A DNA stretch of 64,000 bases from Enterobacter chengduensis (GTDB lineage Bacteria > Pseudomonadota > Gammaproteobacteria > Enterobacterales > Enterobacteriaceae): the NCBI RefSeq assembly GCF_001984825.2, contig NZ_CP043318.1, forward strand, positions 3,410,001 to 3,474,000, written 5' to 3'. The translations under genes and the position numbers were made by a program. Shown one piece after another: positions 48,769 through 57,335 of this stretch (its first letter is position 1; every line of letters starts with the position of its first letter). Under the pieces are notes generated by a model. It was not told the DNA's origin. It did not search any database and saw only the letters and a list, made by a program, of their open reading frames with translations.

Positions 48769-49019
48769 GGCGCGGTGAGCGCTTCCAGCTCAAGAAGGTA
48801 CGTCATCGCCTGCTCGCGCGTGCTACCGCACATTTCGGCCGTGGGCTGAAGCCCGGAGCAGACTTTCGGGCGCAGCGGCGAACCAAAGATCATACACAGG
48901 TTGGCTTCAGAGAGCTGAACGCAGCGGGTATTGGCAGGCTTGCCCTCGGGCATTCCTGGAATGGGGCTTGAAATAGACGGTGCAGTACAGCACGCGCCAC
49001 AATCGGAACGGCAATCCAT
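48765..49019 (-). CDS. yeiW: YeiW, YkgJ-family cysteine-cluster protein
   Basis: 84 residues. The N-terminal [11 protein letters not shown] and later [25 protein letters not shown] and EMCGSTREQ give the Cx3Cx2CC...C pattern of the YkgJ family, which probably binds zinc or an iron-sulfur centre. Function unknown. ATG 49019 is chosen because homologs begin at MDCR; the upstream open frame overlaps the efpL promoter region. Convergent with setB. Confidence 0.9.
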   Translation of the reverse strand: MDCRSDCGACCTAPSISSPIPGMPEGKPANTRCVQLSEANLCMIFGSPLRPKVCSGLQPTAEMCGSTREQAMTYLLELEALTAP

Positions 49020-49183
49020 AAATGCTCTCTTTCGCGGGCTCATGCCCGCGCAGTCGGGCATCGCGCGCACAGTAACACCTTTTGCGTATTGATAGCAAAA
49101 GCCACGAATTCCGCTTGCCTGAAAGGCCGCGCGCGAGTAATTTGGCGCGATATTTTTTACCTCCCGTAAACAGGATTACTGCA

Positions 49184-49756
49184 ATGCCAAGAGCGAACGA
49201 AATTAAGAAAGGTATGGTGCTGAATTACAACGGCAAACTGCTGATTGTGAAAGATATCGACATTCAGGCCCCGAGCGCCCGTGGTGCAGCAACGCTGTAC
49301 AAAATGCGTTTCGCCGATGTGCGCACCGGCCTGAAGGTCGAAGAGCGCTTCAAGGGTGACGATATCGTCGATACCGTGACCCTGACCCGCCGCTATGTCG
49401 ATTTTTCCTACATCGACGGCAACGAATACGTGTTCATGGACAAAGAAGATTACACCCCGTACATCTTCACCAAAGATCAGATTGAAGAAGAGCTGCTCTT
49501 CATCCCGGAAGGCGGCATGCCTGACATGCAGGTCCTGACCTGGGACGGCGTGCTGCTGGCGCTGGAGCTGCCGCAGACCGTCGATCTGGAAATCGTTGAA
49601 ACCGCGCCAGGCATCAAAGGCGCGTCAGCAAGTGCCCGCAACAAACCGGCGACCCTGACCACCGGCCTGGTTGTGCAGGTGCCGGAATACCTCTCTGCAG
49701 GCGAGAAGATCCGCATCCATATCGAAGAAAAACGCTATATGGGTCGCGCTGACTGA
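49184..49756 (+). CDS. efpL: Elongation factor P-like protein EfpL (YeiP)
   Basis: 190 residues with the three beta-barrel domains of EF-P. In place of the modified lysine of EF-P, the loop [10 protein letters not shown] carries Arg33, the feature of the EfpL branch that rescues ribosomes stalled at proline-rich and other motifs without post-translational modification. Domain III ends [18 protein letters not shown] 49184 ([11 protein letters not shown]) is chosen by family length; an open frame to 49082 has no similarity. Confidence 0.96.
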   Translation: MPRANEIKKGMVLNYNGKLLIVKDIDIQAPSARGAATLYKMRFADVRTGLKVEERFKGDDIVDTVTLTRRYVDFSYIDGNEYVFMDKEDYTPYIFTKDQIEEELLFIPEGGMPDMQVLTWDGVLLALELPQTVDLEIVETAPGIKGASASARNKPATLTTGLVVQVPEYLSAGEKIRIHIEEKRYMGRAD

Positions 49757-49769
49757 GTACGGCACGTGT

Positions 49770-49799
49770 CGGGTAGCGGCTTCGCCTTACCCGGCCTAC
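49770..49799 (+). repeat. REP-type element (1)
   Basis: CGGGTAGCGGCTTCGCCTTA followed by CCCGGCCTAC, a typical enterobacterial REP palindrome downstream of efpL. Confidence 0.85.
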
Positions 49800-49806
49800 A
49801 AAACGC

Positions 49807-49834
49807 AAAAACCGGCTCTCAGGCCGGTTTTTTT
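49807..49834 (+). terminator. Terminator of efpL (bidirectional shape)
   Basis: AAAAACCGGC, loop, GCCGGTTTTTTT between the two REP elements. Confidence 0.9.
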
Positions 49835-49866
49835 GTAGGCCCGGTAAGCGTTAGCGCCACCGGGCA
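49835..49866 (-). repeat. REP-type element (2), inverted
   Basis: Minus strand TGCCCGGTGGCGCTAACGCT then TACCGGGCCTAC. With the inverted copy at 49770-49799 it forms a small BIME between the convergent genes efpL and uxuA. Confidence 0.85.
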
Positions 49867-49873
49867 ACAGAGC

Positions 49874-51064
49874 TTACAGAAGCTCCGGATACTTCGTCAT
49901 CTTAAGCGCCAGCTCAACGCCGCGCACTTCCGCCATCCCTTTAAGACGGCCAATCGCCGAGTAGCCCGGGTTGGTTTTCTTACGCAGATCGTCCAGCATC
50001 TGGTGGCCGTGATCCGGACGGAACGGAATAGGACGCACATCGCCCGCCTGCTTACGACGCGCCTCTTCCGCCAGAATGGCGTCTACCACCGCGACCATAT
50101 TCACATCGCCGCCAAGATGCGCAGCCTCGTGGAAGGTCTTTGGATTCTCTTCACGGCAGGTCGCGCGCAGATGCGTGAAGTGGATACGATCCCCGAAGGT
50201 TTCAATCATCTGCACCAGGTCGTTATCCGCACGCACGCCGTAGGAGCCGGTACACATGGTGAAGCCATTATAAATGCTGTTGACCGTCTCTTTCAGCCAC
50301 TGCATGTCTTCAAGGGTGGAGACGATGCGCGGCAGACCGAGGATAGGACGCGGTGGATCGTCCGGATGCACCGCCAGACGCACGCCGACCTCTTCCGCAA
50401 CCGGCACGATAGCGCGCAGGAAATACGCCATGTTTTCGCGCAGCTGCTGCTTATCGATATCGCCATATTCCGCCAGGCGCGCGCGGAACTGATCCAGGGT
50501 ATAGCCCTCTTCCGCGCCCGGCAGGCCGGCAATGATATTGCGGGTCAGCTTTTCGATGTCCGCGTCGCTGGCGGCGTTAAACCACGCGCGCGCCTGCTGC
50601 AGCTCTTCTGCGGTATAGTCCGCTTCGGCGCCAGGACGTTTCAGAATATGCAGCTCAAACGCCGCAAAGGCGATCTGGTCGAAGCGCAGCGCTTTTGAAC
50701 CGTCCGGCATCTGATATTCAAGGTCGGTTCGCGTCCAGTCGAGGATAGGCATGAAGTTATAGCAGACCGTATCAATGCCGCAGGCCGCCAGGTTGCGAAT
50801 GCTCTGCTGGTAGTTAGCAATCCAGGTCTGGTACTCCCCTGAATGGGTTTTGATATCTTCATGAACCGGAATGCTTTCCACCACGGACCACGTTAACCCT
50901 TTCTCCGCCAGCAGCGCCTGACGCTGTTGAATTTCCTCTACCGGCCACACCTGACCGTTAGGAATATGATGCAGCGCCGTGACGATACCCGTTGCGCCAG
51001 CCTGACGCACATCATCAAGAGAAACCGGATCGTTCGGCCCGTACCAACGCCAGGTTTGTTCCAT
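49874..51064 (-). CDS. uxuA: Mannonate dehydratase UxuA
   Basis: 396 residues, TIM-barrel enzyme converting D-mannonate to 2-keto-3-deoxy-D-gluconate in glucuronate breakdown. [20 protein letters not shown] at the start, [42 protein letters not shown]-like [15 protein letters not shown] and [12 protein letters not shown] near the end hold the metal-binding His/Cys/Asp residues of the family. In K-12 uxuA lies elsewhere with uxuB; here it is divergent from a YeiQ-type reductase. Confidence 0.96.
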   Translation of the reverse strand: MEQTWRWYGPNDPVSLDDVRQAGATGIVTALHHIPNGQVWPVEEIQQRQALLAEKGLTWSVVESIPVHEDIKTHSGEYQTWIANYQQSIRNLAACGIDTVCYNFMPILDWTRTDLEYQMPDGSKALRFDQIAFAAFELHILKRPGAEADYTAEELQQARAWFNAASDADIEKLTRNIIAGLPGAEEGYTLDQFRARLAEYGDIDKQQLRENMAYFLRAIVPVAEEVGVRLAVHPDDPPRPILGLPRIVSTLEDMQWLKETVNSIYNGFTMCTGSYGVRADNDLVQMIETFGDRIHFTHLRATCREENPKTFHEAAHLGGDVNMVAVVDAILAEEARRKQAGDVRPIPFRPDHGHQMLDDLRKKTNPGYSAIGRLKGMAEVRGVELALKMTKYPELL

Positions 51065-51081
51065 TGCCTCACCCTCTTAAG

Positions 51082-51093
51082 TTGTTATACCAA
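51082..51093. promoter_or_regulatory. UxuR/ExuR-like operator between uxuA and yeiQ
   Basis: TTGTTATACCAA is one base off the palindrome TTGGTATACCAA used by the GntR-type hexuronate regulators UxuR and ExuR. It is 18 bp upstream of the uxuA start in the 205-bp divergent gap. Confidence 0.55.
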
Positions 51094-51269
51094 TATGCGT
51101 TACTTCAATGACGACTACCATACATGTTTACCGCAAAGGGTCAATATAGCGCCACACATTGATTGATCAAACTCACAGAACGGGGATATTTACGGATCAC
51201 CAATTTTATTTGCTGTCATATAACTTTACACTGGCATTGTTAATTAATGGTTAATCAGGTGTGTATCTC

Positions 51270-52736
51270 ATGAAGACAATTGCCTCCGCCGCCCTTCCAG
51301 CCCAGGTGCAGCAACCGCGCTACGATCGTGCGCAACTACGCTCCCGCATCGTTCATTTTGGCTTTGGCGCGTTTCACCGTGCGCACCAGGCATTGTTAAC
51401 AAATCGGGTGCTGAATGAAAAAGGCGGCGACTGGGGCATTTGCGAGATTAGCCTCTTCAGCGGCGATGTGCTGATGAGCCAGCTGCGCGCGCAGGATCAT
51501 CTGTTCACGGTGCTGGAGAAAGGAGCTGAAGGCAATGAGGCGATTATCGTCGGTGCCGTCCATGAGTGCCTGAACGCAAAGCTGGATTCCCTGCCCGCCA
51601 TCATTGAGAAATTTTGTGAGCCGCAGGTGGCTATCGTGTCGCTTACCATCACGGAAAAAGGCTACTGCATCGATCCCGCCACCGGAAAGCTCGATCTGCA
51701 CAACGCGCGGATAATCCACGACCTGGAAAACCCCGCAGAGCCGCACTCCGCCCCCGGGATCCTGGTCGAGGCGCTTCACCGCCGCCGCGAGCGCGGCCTG
51801 CCTGCGTTTACCGTGCTCTCGTGCGACAACATCCCTGATAACGGTCACGTGGTGAAAAACGCGGTACTGGGCATGGCGCAAAAGCGTTCTGCGGAACTGT
51901 CTGAATGGATTGATCGCCACGTGAGCTTCCCGGGAACGATGGTCGACAGGATTGTGCCCGCCGCCACGGAAGCCTCGCTGGCGGAAATTACCGACGCGCT
52001 GGGCGTGGACGATCCGTGCGCCATCAGCTGCGAGCCGTTTATTCAGTGGGTGGTGGAAGATAACTTTGTCGCTGGACGTCCGGAGTGGGAAGTCGCGGGC
52101 GTTCAGATGGTGCAGGATGTTCTGCCCTGGGAGCAGATGAAATTACGCATGCTCAACGGCAGCCACTCTTTCCTGGCGTATCTGGGGTATCTCGCGGGCT
52201 ACGCCCATATTAATGAATGCATGGAGGACGCCGCGTTCCGCGACGCCGCTCGTCGCCTCATGCTGGACGAGCAGGCGCCCACCTTACGGATTAAGGATGT
52301 AGACCTCACCGCATACGCCGACAGCCTGCTTGAGCGCTTTGCCAACCCGGCCCTCCAGCATCGGACCTGGCAAATCGCGATGGACGGTAGCCAGAAACTG
52401 CCCCAGAGAATGCTGGACGGGATCCGCGTCCACCTTGAGCGAAAAACGCCGTGGCCGCTGCTGGCCCTCGGCGTGGCCGGCTGGATACGCTACGTCAGCG
52501 GCATGGATGAACGCGGCAACGCGATTGACGTTCGCGATCCCCTCAGCGATAAAATCCGCGCGATGGTTAACGCCAGCAGCGACGCCGACCGCGTCAACGC
52601 GCTGCTGGGGCTGAGTGAAGTCTTTGGTCACGATCTCCCGCAAAACAGCCTGTTTGTGGAGGCTGTCGGCCAGGCATACCGGCGCATTACTCGCCACGGC
52701 GCGCGTCAGGCTGTTATCGAAACGTTAAATATTTAA
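51270..52736 (+). CDS. yeiQ: Fructuronate reductase-type mannitol dehydrogenase family protein (YeiQ/UxuB)
   Basis: 488 residues, long-chain mannitol dehydrogenase family. N-terminal Rossmann part with IVHFGFGAFHRAHQALL, then LSCDNIPDNG, the catalytic lysine in KLRMLNGSHSFLAYLGYL, and AMDGSQKLPQRML in the C-terminal domain. Closest to E. coli YeiQ by sequence and position, a paralog of UxuB. Being divergent from uxuA it most likely reduces D-fructuronate to D-mannonate (or a related keto acid), feeding UxuA. ATG 51270 is favoured by AGGT at 51257-51260; a GTG at 51261 would add three residues. Confidence 0.92.
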   Translation: MKTIASAALPAQVQQPRYDRAQLRSRIVHFGFGAFHRAHQALLTNRVLNEKGGDWGICEISLFSGDVLMSQLRAQDHLFTVLEKGAEGNEAIIVGAVHECLNAKLDSLPAIIEKFCEPQVAIVSLTITEKGYCIDPATGKLDLHNARIIHDLENPAEPHSAPGILVEALHRRRERGLPAFTVLSCDNIPDNGHVVKNAVLGMAQKRSAELSEWIDRHVSFPGTMVDRIVPAATEASLAEITDALGVDDPCAISCEPFIQWVVEDNFVAGRPEWEVAGVQMVQDVLPWEQMKLRMLNGSHSFLAYLGYLAGYAHINECMEDAAFRDAARRLMLDEQAPTLRIKDVDLTAYADSLLERFANPALQHRTWQIAMDGSQKLPQRMLDGIRVHLERKTPWPLLALGVAGWIRYVSGMDERGNAIDVRDPLSDKIRAMVNASSDADRVNALLGLSEVFGHDLPQNSLFVEAVGQAYRRITRHGARQAVIETLNI

Positions 52737-52858
52737 CGATTATTGCGCTTAAGGCGAACGGATGTGGCCTCCGTTCGCCCTTCCCCTTCTCACCGGTCAC
52801 GTTTTTCGCCAGGATAGAGAGAAGTGTTACAGCATCACAATTCTCATCTGGAGCGCAC

Positions 52859-53845
52859 GTGACCAAAACCAACCTCATCACCGGTTTTCTCGGCAGCGGT
52901 AAAACCACCTCAATTCTCCACCTGCTGGCGAATAAAGATCCGGCCGAGAAGTGGGCCGTGCTGGTCAATGAATTTGGCGAGGTGGGCATCGACGGCGCGT
53001 TACTGTCTTCCAGCGGCGCAATGATTAAAGAGATACCCGGCGGATGCATGTGCTGCGTGAATGGCCTGCCGATGCAGGTCGGGCTCAATACGCTGCTGCG
53101 TCAGGGTAAACCCGACCGCCTGCTAATTGAACCCACCGGGCTGGGTCACCCGAAGCAGATCCTCGATTTACTGACCGCCCCGGTTTACGAGCCGTGGATC
53201 GATCTGCGCGCTACCCTGTGCCTGCTCGATCCGCGCCAGCTCCTGGATGACAAAGCGGTGGCCAATGAGAACTTCCGTGACCAGCTCGCCTCGGCTGACG
53301 TTATCGTTGCCAATAAAGACGATCGCGCCACGGCTGAAAGCCAGGCCGCGCTGGACGCGTGGTGGCAACACTTCGGCGGCAATCGCACGCGGGTGCAGGC
53401 CACTCAGGGAAATATTGATATCGCTCTGCTTGACCTTCCACGTCTCAACCTGGCTGAACTTCCGGCCAGCGCGGAACATGCGCATCGCCATCCTGTGAAA
53501 CAGGGATTAGCCGCCCTTAGCCTGCCCGAACATCAGCGCTGGCGTCGTAACCTTAACAGCGGTCAGGGATATCAGGCCTGCGGGTGGATTTTTGATGCTG
53601 ACATCGTTTTCGATACCATCGGGATCCTGGAGTGGGCCCGACATGCTCCCGTCGATCGCGTGAAGGGGATCATGCGCACGCCGGACGGCCTGGTGCGGAT
53701 CAACCGTCAGGGCGACGATTTCTTTATTGAAACGCAAAATGTAGCGCCGCCTGATAGCCGAATAGAGTTAATTAGTGCGGTTAACGCCGACTGGAATGCC
53801 CTGCAGTCCAGCCTGTTGAGGATTCGTTTAAGTTCGGGCGGCTAA
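52859..53845 (+). CDS. yeiR: Zinc-binding COG0523 GTPase YeiR
   Basis: 328 residues, G3E GTPase metallochaperone family. P-loop GFLGSGKTTS, Switch-like VNEFGEVGIDG, the metal-binding motif C63-x-C65-C66 in GGCMCCVNGL, and NKDD for guanine recognition. The C-terminal CobW-C domain includes ALSLPEHQRWRRNLNSGQG and GWIFDADIVFDT. E. coli YeiR binds zinc and hydrolyses GTP; its client is unknown. Translation starts at GTG 52859; GGAGCG lies just upstream. Confidence 0.95.
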   Translation: MTKTNLITGFLGSGKTTSILHLLANKDPAEKWAVLVNEFGEVGIDGALLSSSGAMIKEIPGGCMCCVNGLPMQVGLNTLLRQGKPDRLLIEPTGLGHPKQILDLLTAPVYEPWIDLRATLCLLDPRQLLDDKAVANENFRDQLASADVIVANKDDRATAESQAALDAWWQHFGGNRTRVQATQGNIDIALLDLPRLNLAELPASAEHAHRHPVKQGLAALSLPEHQRWRRNLNSGQGYQACGWIFDADIVFDTIGILEWARHAPVDRVKGIMRTPDGLVRINRQGDDFFIETQNVAPPDSRIELISAVNADWNALQSSLLRIRLSSGG

Positions 53846-53866
53846 CGTTGCCCCAGTTTTCACACT

Positions 53867-54592
53867 ATGCAGAACGTTATGACAACTCGATTTCCCCTGA
53901 TATTACTGCTTAATGTCGCCGGCCTGGCGCTTTTCTTCTCCTGGTATATCCCGGCAGATCACGGTTTCTGGTTCCCGCTGGATTCTGCCATTTTTCACTT
54001 CTTCAACCAGGAGCTGGTGAAGAGCAACGCGTTCCTGTGGCTGGTGGCCATTACCAACAACCGCGCCTTCGACGGCTTCTCGCTGCTGGCGATGGGCTGC
54101 CTGATGCTCTCTTTCTGGCTTAAAGAAGATAAGGCGGGACGCCGACGTATTTTGATTATCGGCCTGGTGATGCTGCTGTTTGCCGTTGTCATTAACCAGC
54201 TGGCCAACGCGATTATTCCGGTTAAGCGTTCCAGCCCAACGCTCTTCTTCACCGATATTCATCGCGTCAGCGAACTGCTGCATATTCCAACAAAAGATGC
54301 GTCGAAGGACAGTTTCCCCGGCGATCACGGCATGATGTTGCTTATTTTTTCCGCAATCATGCTTCGCTATTTCGGCAGAAAAGCGTTTGCCATAGCCCTG
54401 ATTATTTTTGTGGTTTTTGCCTTCCCGCGCGTAATGATTGGCGCTCACTGGTTCACCGATATTGCCGTCGGTTCGCTCTCCGTGGCGCTGATTGCGCTGC
54501 CGTGGTGTTTAATGACCCCACTGAGCGACAGGATAATAGCGATGTTCGATCGCTATCTTCCTGGTAAAACGCAACAACAATTAAACAAATAA
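53867..54592 (+). CDS. lpxT: Lipid A 1-diphosphate synthase LpxT (YeiU), PAP2 family
   Basis: 241 residues, inner-membrane PAP2 phosphotransferase with about six helices. Active-site motifs: KRSSPT, SFPGDHGM (catalytic His) and MIGAHWFTD. It moves phosphate from undecaprenyl diphosphate to lipid A at the periplasmic face, raising the negative charge of lipid A and releasing undecaprenyl phosphate. No good ribosome-binding site precedes ATG 53867; ATG 53879 (MTTRFPL) is a possible alternative and is closer to the E. coli length. Confidence 0.94.
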   Translation: MQNVMTTRFPLILLLNVAGLALFFSWYIPADHGFWFPLDSAIFHFFNQELVKSNAFLWLVAITNNRAFDGFSLLAMGCLMLSFWLKEDKAGRRRILIIGLVMLLFAVVINQLANAIIPVKRSSPTLFFTDIHRVSELLHIPTKDASKDSFPGDHGMMLLIFSAIMLRYFGRKAFAIALIIFVVFAFPRVMIGAHWFTDIAVGSLSVALIALPWCLMTPLSDRIIAMFDRYLPGKTQQQLNK

Positions 54593-55007
54593 CTAACCTA
54601 AATTAACCTGCGCTATCAGGGATCGACATGATCCCTGATAGCGTTCTCGCCACGATCTTTCCCCACTGTCATATTCTCGTCATCATATTCATGATAGAAA
54701 TGAAGCAATTGCGCGATAAAGCGTCGGATCTGACTGCATTCTGAGCAATTACAGATTTTTACTTTCTGTATCACATTTTCTTATAAAAAAAGGGCTTTTT
54801 TTACTCGCAATACCCCAGGCAATCGGTTAATCTCGAACTCGTTTTGCCCCATAGGGATAATTATTTCAATGGTGAATAATTTTGTGCGCTATGCCACAAA
54901 TGTGACCAGAAAGAATTGTCTCAATGTGAACAGATAATTAGTCTCGTCACGTTTGGCATTTTTATAACGATATTTATCGTTAAGGACTTCAAGGGAAAAT
55001 AAACAAA
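54593..55007 (+). other. 415-bp gene-free region upstream of mepS
   Basis: Contains a perfect 14-bp hairpin at 54611-54643 (CGCTATCAGGGATC, loop GACAT, GATCCCTGATAGCG) 18 bp after lpxT, with no T-run. AT-rich sequence with AAAAAAAGGGCTTTTTTT near 54785-54803 follows, then a leader ending GGACTTCAAGGG before the mepS start. I found no conserved small frame. It probably holds the mepS promoter and a long 5' untranslated leader. Confidence 0.6.
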
Positions 55008-55577
55008 ATGGTCAAATCTCAACCGTTTCTGAGATATATCTTACGGGGCATCCCGGCGATAGCAGTCGCGGTACTGTTATCTGCATGTAGTACATCGAAC
55101 ACCGCAAAGAATATGCATCCTGAGACGCGTGTTGTGGGAATGGAAGATTCCTCTTCACTGCAAGCCTCTCAGGATGAATTTGAAAATATGGTACGTAATC
55201 TGGACGTGAAGTCCCGCATTATGGACCAGTATGCTGACTGGAAAGGCGTGCGCTATCGTCTTGGCGGCAGCACGAAAACAGGTATTGATTGTTCCGGTTT
55301 TGTACAGCGTACCTTCCGCGAACAATTTGGGTTAGATCTTCCGCGTTCAACTTATGAACAGCAGGAGATGGGCAAGTCGATTTCACGTACCAAACTGCGC
55401 ACCGGTGATTTAGTTCTGTTCCGTGCCGGTTCTACAGGTCGACATGTTGGCATCTACATTGGCAACGATCAGTTTGTCCATGCCTCCACCAGCAGCGGTG
55501 TGACCATTTCCAGCATGAACGAACCGTACTGGAAGAAGCGCTACAACGAAGCGCGTCGCGTACTGACCCGCAGTTAA
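55008..55577 (+). CDS. mepS: Murein DD-endopeptidase MepS (Spr), NlpC/P60 lipoprotein
   Basis: 189 residues. Lipobox LLSAC (Cys27) makes it an outer-membrane lipoprotein. The NlpC/P60 domain has catalytic C95 in [10 protein letters not shown], histidine in [11 protein letters not shown] and a third polar residue in FVHASTS. It cuts D-Ala-mDAP cross-links and is needed for cell elongation; its level is set in E. coli by NlpI-Prc proteolysis. Almost identical to E. coli MepS outside residues 28-60. Followed by an intrinsic terminator. Confidence 0.97.
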   Translation: MVKSQPFLRYILRGIPAIAVAVLLSACSTSNTAKNMHPETRVVGMEDSSSLQASQDEFENMVRNLDVKSRIMDQYADWKGVRYRLGGSTKTGIDCSGFVQRTFREQFGLDLPRSTYEQQEMGKSISRTKLRTGDLVLFRAGSTGRHVGIYIGNDQFVHASTSSGVTISSMNEPYWKKRYNEARRVLTRS

Positions 55578-55630
55578 TATGATAATTGTATCGTTGGTTA
55601 TCCCTTGGCTGACGATATGATGAAAAGAAG

Positions 55631-55655
55631 CACTGCTTAGGCAGTGTTTTTTTTT
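55631..55655 (+). terminator. Terminator of mepS
   Basis: CACTGC-TTAG-GCAGTG followed by nine T. Confidence 0.95.
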
Positions 55656-55704
55656 GCCCATTACACTGAATACATCGAGCGGCATTTCAGGAATCACGAC
55701 GTCT

Positions 55705-57261
55705 ATGTTCACCCGCTACTTCTCCAGCAATCGCAAGATACTGATCCTCAGTATTATCACAGGCCTGATCGCCGCCCTGCTCCTGGGTTCGTTGCAATTT
55801 TTCTGGAGCTACCATAAGCGGGAAGTCAAATTTGACACCCTGATTCACGATATCAGCATCTATATGGAAAGCTATTTCGACGAGTTAAAGCACGCTGTCG
55901 ATGTTCTCCAGCCGCTCACGCTAAATAGCTGTCACGACGTCAACCAGGAGCTCACCTCGCGCGCCGCCTTTAGCATTAACGTTCGCGCTTTCCTGCTGGT
56001 CAGAGACAAAATGGCCTTCTGCTCTTCTGCCACCGGCCCGATGAATACCCCGATGGAGGAGCTGATACCCGAGCTGCACATCGACAAGCAGATTGATATG
56101 GCGTTGCTTGCAGGCACACCCATGCTGCCCAACAGGCCCGCCATTGCCATCTGGTATCGTAACCCGTTGGTAAAAGACGGCGGCGTATTCACCTCGGTGA
56201 ATATCAATCTCACGCCTTACCTGCTCTACACCGCGCGCCAGGATGAGTTCGCGGGCATCGCCCTCATCATCGGTGATAAGGCGTTGTCAACGCAATCCAG
56301 TAAGCTTATCGAGGCGAGCGACCTGCACGAAATCCCGGCCCGGACCGCGACGCTAAACGATCTGCCTCTGACCATCAAGCTGTATGCGGACGCCTGGACC
56401 AGCGATGAAATTCTCTACGCCCTCTTCTTTGGGCTGGTATGCGGTATTTGCGCCGGATCGCTCAACTACTACATCCTGAGTATTCGGGTTAACCCGGGCA
56501 AAGAGATTTTAAGCGCCATCAAGCGCGGTCAGTTTTATGTGGTTTACCAGCCCGTCGTTGATGCCAAATCCCTCAGGATGACCGGGCTTGAAGTCCTGAT
56601 GCGCTGGAAACACCCGACAATGGGGGAAATTCCGCCGGACGCGTTTATCAACTTTGCTGAAGCGCAAAAGCTGATCGTTCCGCTGACGCTGCATCTCTTT
56701 GACCTTATCATTCACGATGCTCCCGTTTTACAGACGGTGTTACCTCCGGGCGCAAAAATGGGCATTAACATCGCGCCGGGGCACCTGCATGCAGAAAGCT
56801 TCAAAGACGATATGCGCACCTTCAAAGCGTTAATGCCGGCGGATTACTTCCAGATCGTGCTGGAAATTACCGAACGCGACATGCTTAATCATCGGGAAGC
56901 CAGCAGCCTCTTCGAATGGCTGCATAACGAAGGGTTTGAGATAGCCATCGATGATTTTGGCACCGGCCACAGCGCGCTGATTTATCTTGAGCATTTCACC
57001 ATGGACTATCTCAAGATCGACCGTGGTTTTGTTAATGCGATAGGTACGGAGACCGTGACCTCGCCGGTGCTGGATGCCGTTCTGACGCTGGCAAGACGAA
57101 TGAATATGTTGACCGTCGCCGAAGGGGTGGAAACGCCGGAACAGGCTGCATGGCTGCGCGAGCACGGCGTTAACTACCTGCAAGGCTACTGGATTAGCCG
57201 CCCGATGCCGCTGGCGCAGTTTCGCGAATGGCGGCCTGATATTTCGCCCGCGGGTGATTAA
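55705..57261 (+). CDS. pdeN: Cyclic di-GMP phosphodiesterase PdeN (Rtn)
   Basis: 518 residues. Two membrane helices (about 10-30 and 240-260) flank a periplasmic CSS-motif sensor domain containing CSSATG and its conserved upstream cysteine (TLNSCHDVN). The cytoplasmic EAL domain keeps the key residues: LEVLMRW (EAL signature variant), NIAPGHL, EITERD, IDDFGTGHSAL and EGVETPEQ. CSS-EAL enzymes lower cyclic di-GMP and are controlled by periplasmic disulfide state. ATG 55705 (MFTRYF) matches E. coli Rtn; the longer frame starts inside the mepS terminator. Confidence 0.95.
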   Translation: MFTRYFSSNRKILILSIITGLIAALLLGSLQFFWSYHKREVKFDTLIHDISIYMESYFDELKHAVDVLQPLTLNSCHDVNQELTSRAAFSINVRAFLLVRDKMAFCSSATGPMNTPMEELIPELHIDKQIDMALLAGTPMLPNRPAIAIWYRNPLVKDGGVFTSVNINLTPYLLYTARQDEFAGIALIIGDKALSTQSSKLIEASDLHEIPARTATLNDLPLTIKLYADAWTSDEILYALFFGLVCGICAGSLNYYILSIRVNPGKEILSAIKRGQFYVVYQPVVDAKSLRMTGLEVLMRWKHPTMGEIPPDAFINFAEAQKLIVPLTLHLFDLIIHDAPVLQTVLPPGAKMGINIAPGHLHAESFKDDMRTFKALMPADYFQIVLEITERDMLNHREASSLFEWLHNEGFEIAIDDFGTGHSALIYLEHFTMDYLKIDRGFVNAIGTETVTSPVLDAVLTLARRMNMLTVAEGVETPEQAAWLREHGVNYLQGYWISRPMPLAQFREWRPDISPAGD

Positions 57262-57335
57262 TTTCACATTGCCCGTGACGTCACTTATTATTCAGCTTAA
57301 CCGAGCCGGTCTGTTAAAGAGGGAGCCGCCGCCAG

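Noticed and set aside
52822..52842. Possible Zur site (GTGTTACAGCATCACA) upstream of yeiR
   Set aside because: Lacks the central TTATA-N-TATAA core and is only partly symmetric, so a zinc-regulator site is not supported.
54690..54743. 17-codon frame in the mepS leader
   Set aside because: Too short, no ribosome-binding site and no known counterpart.
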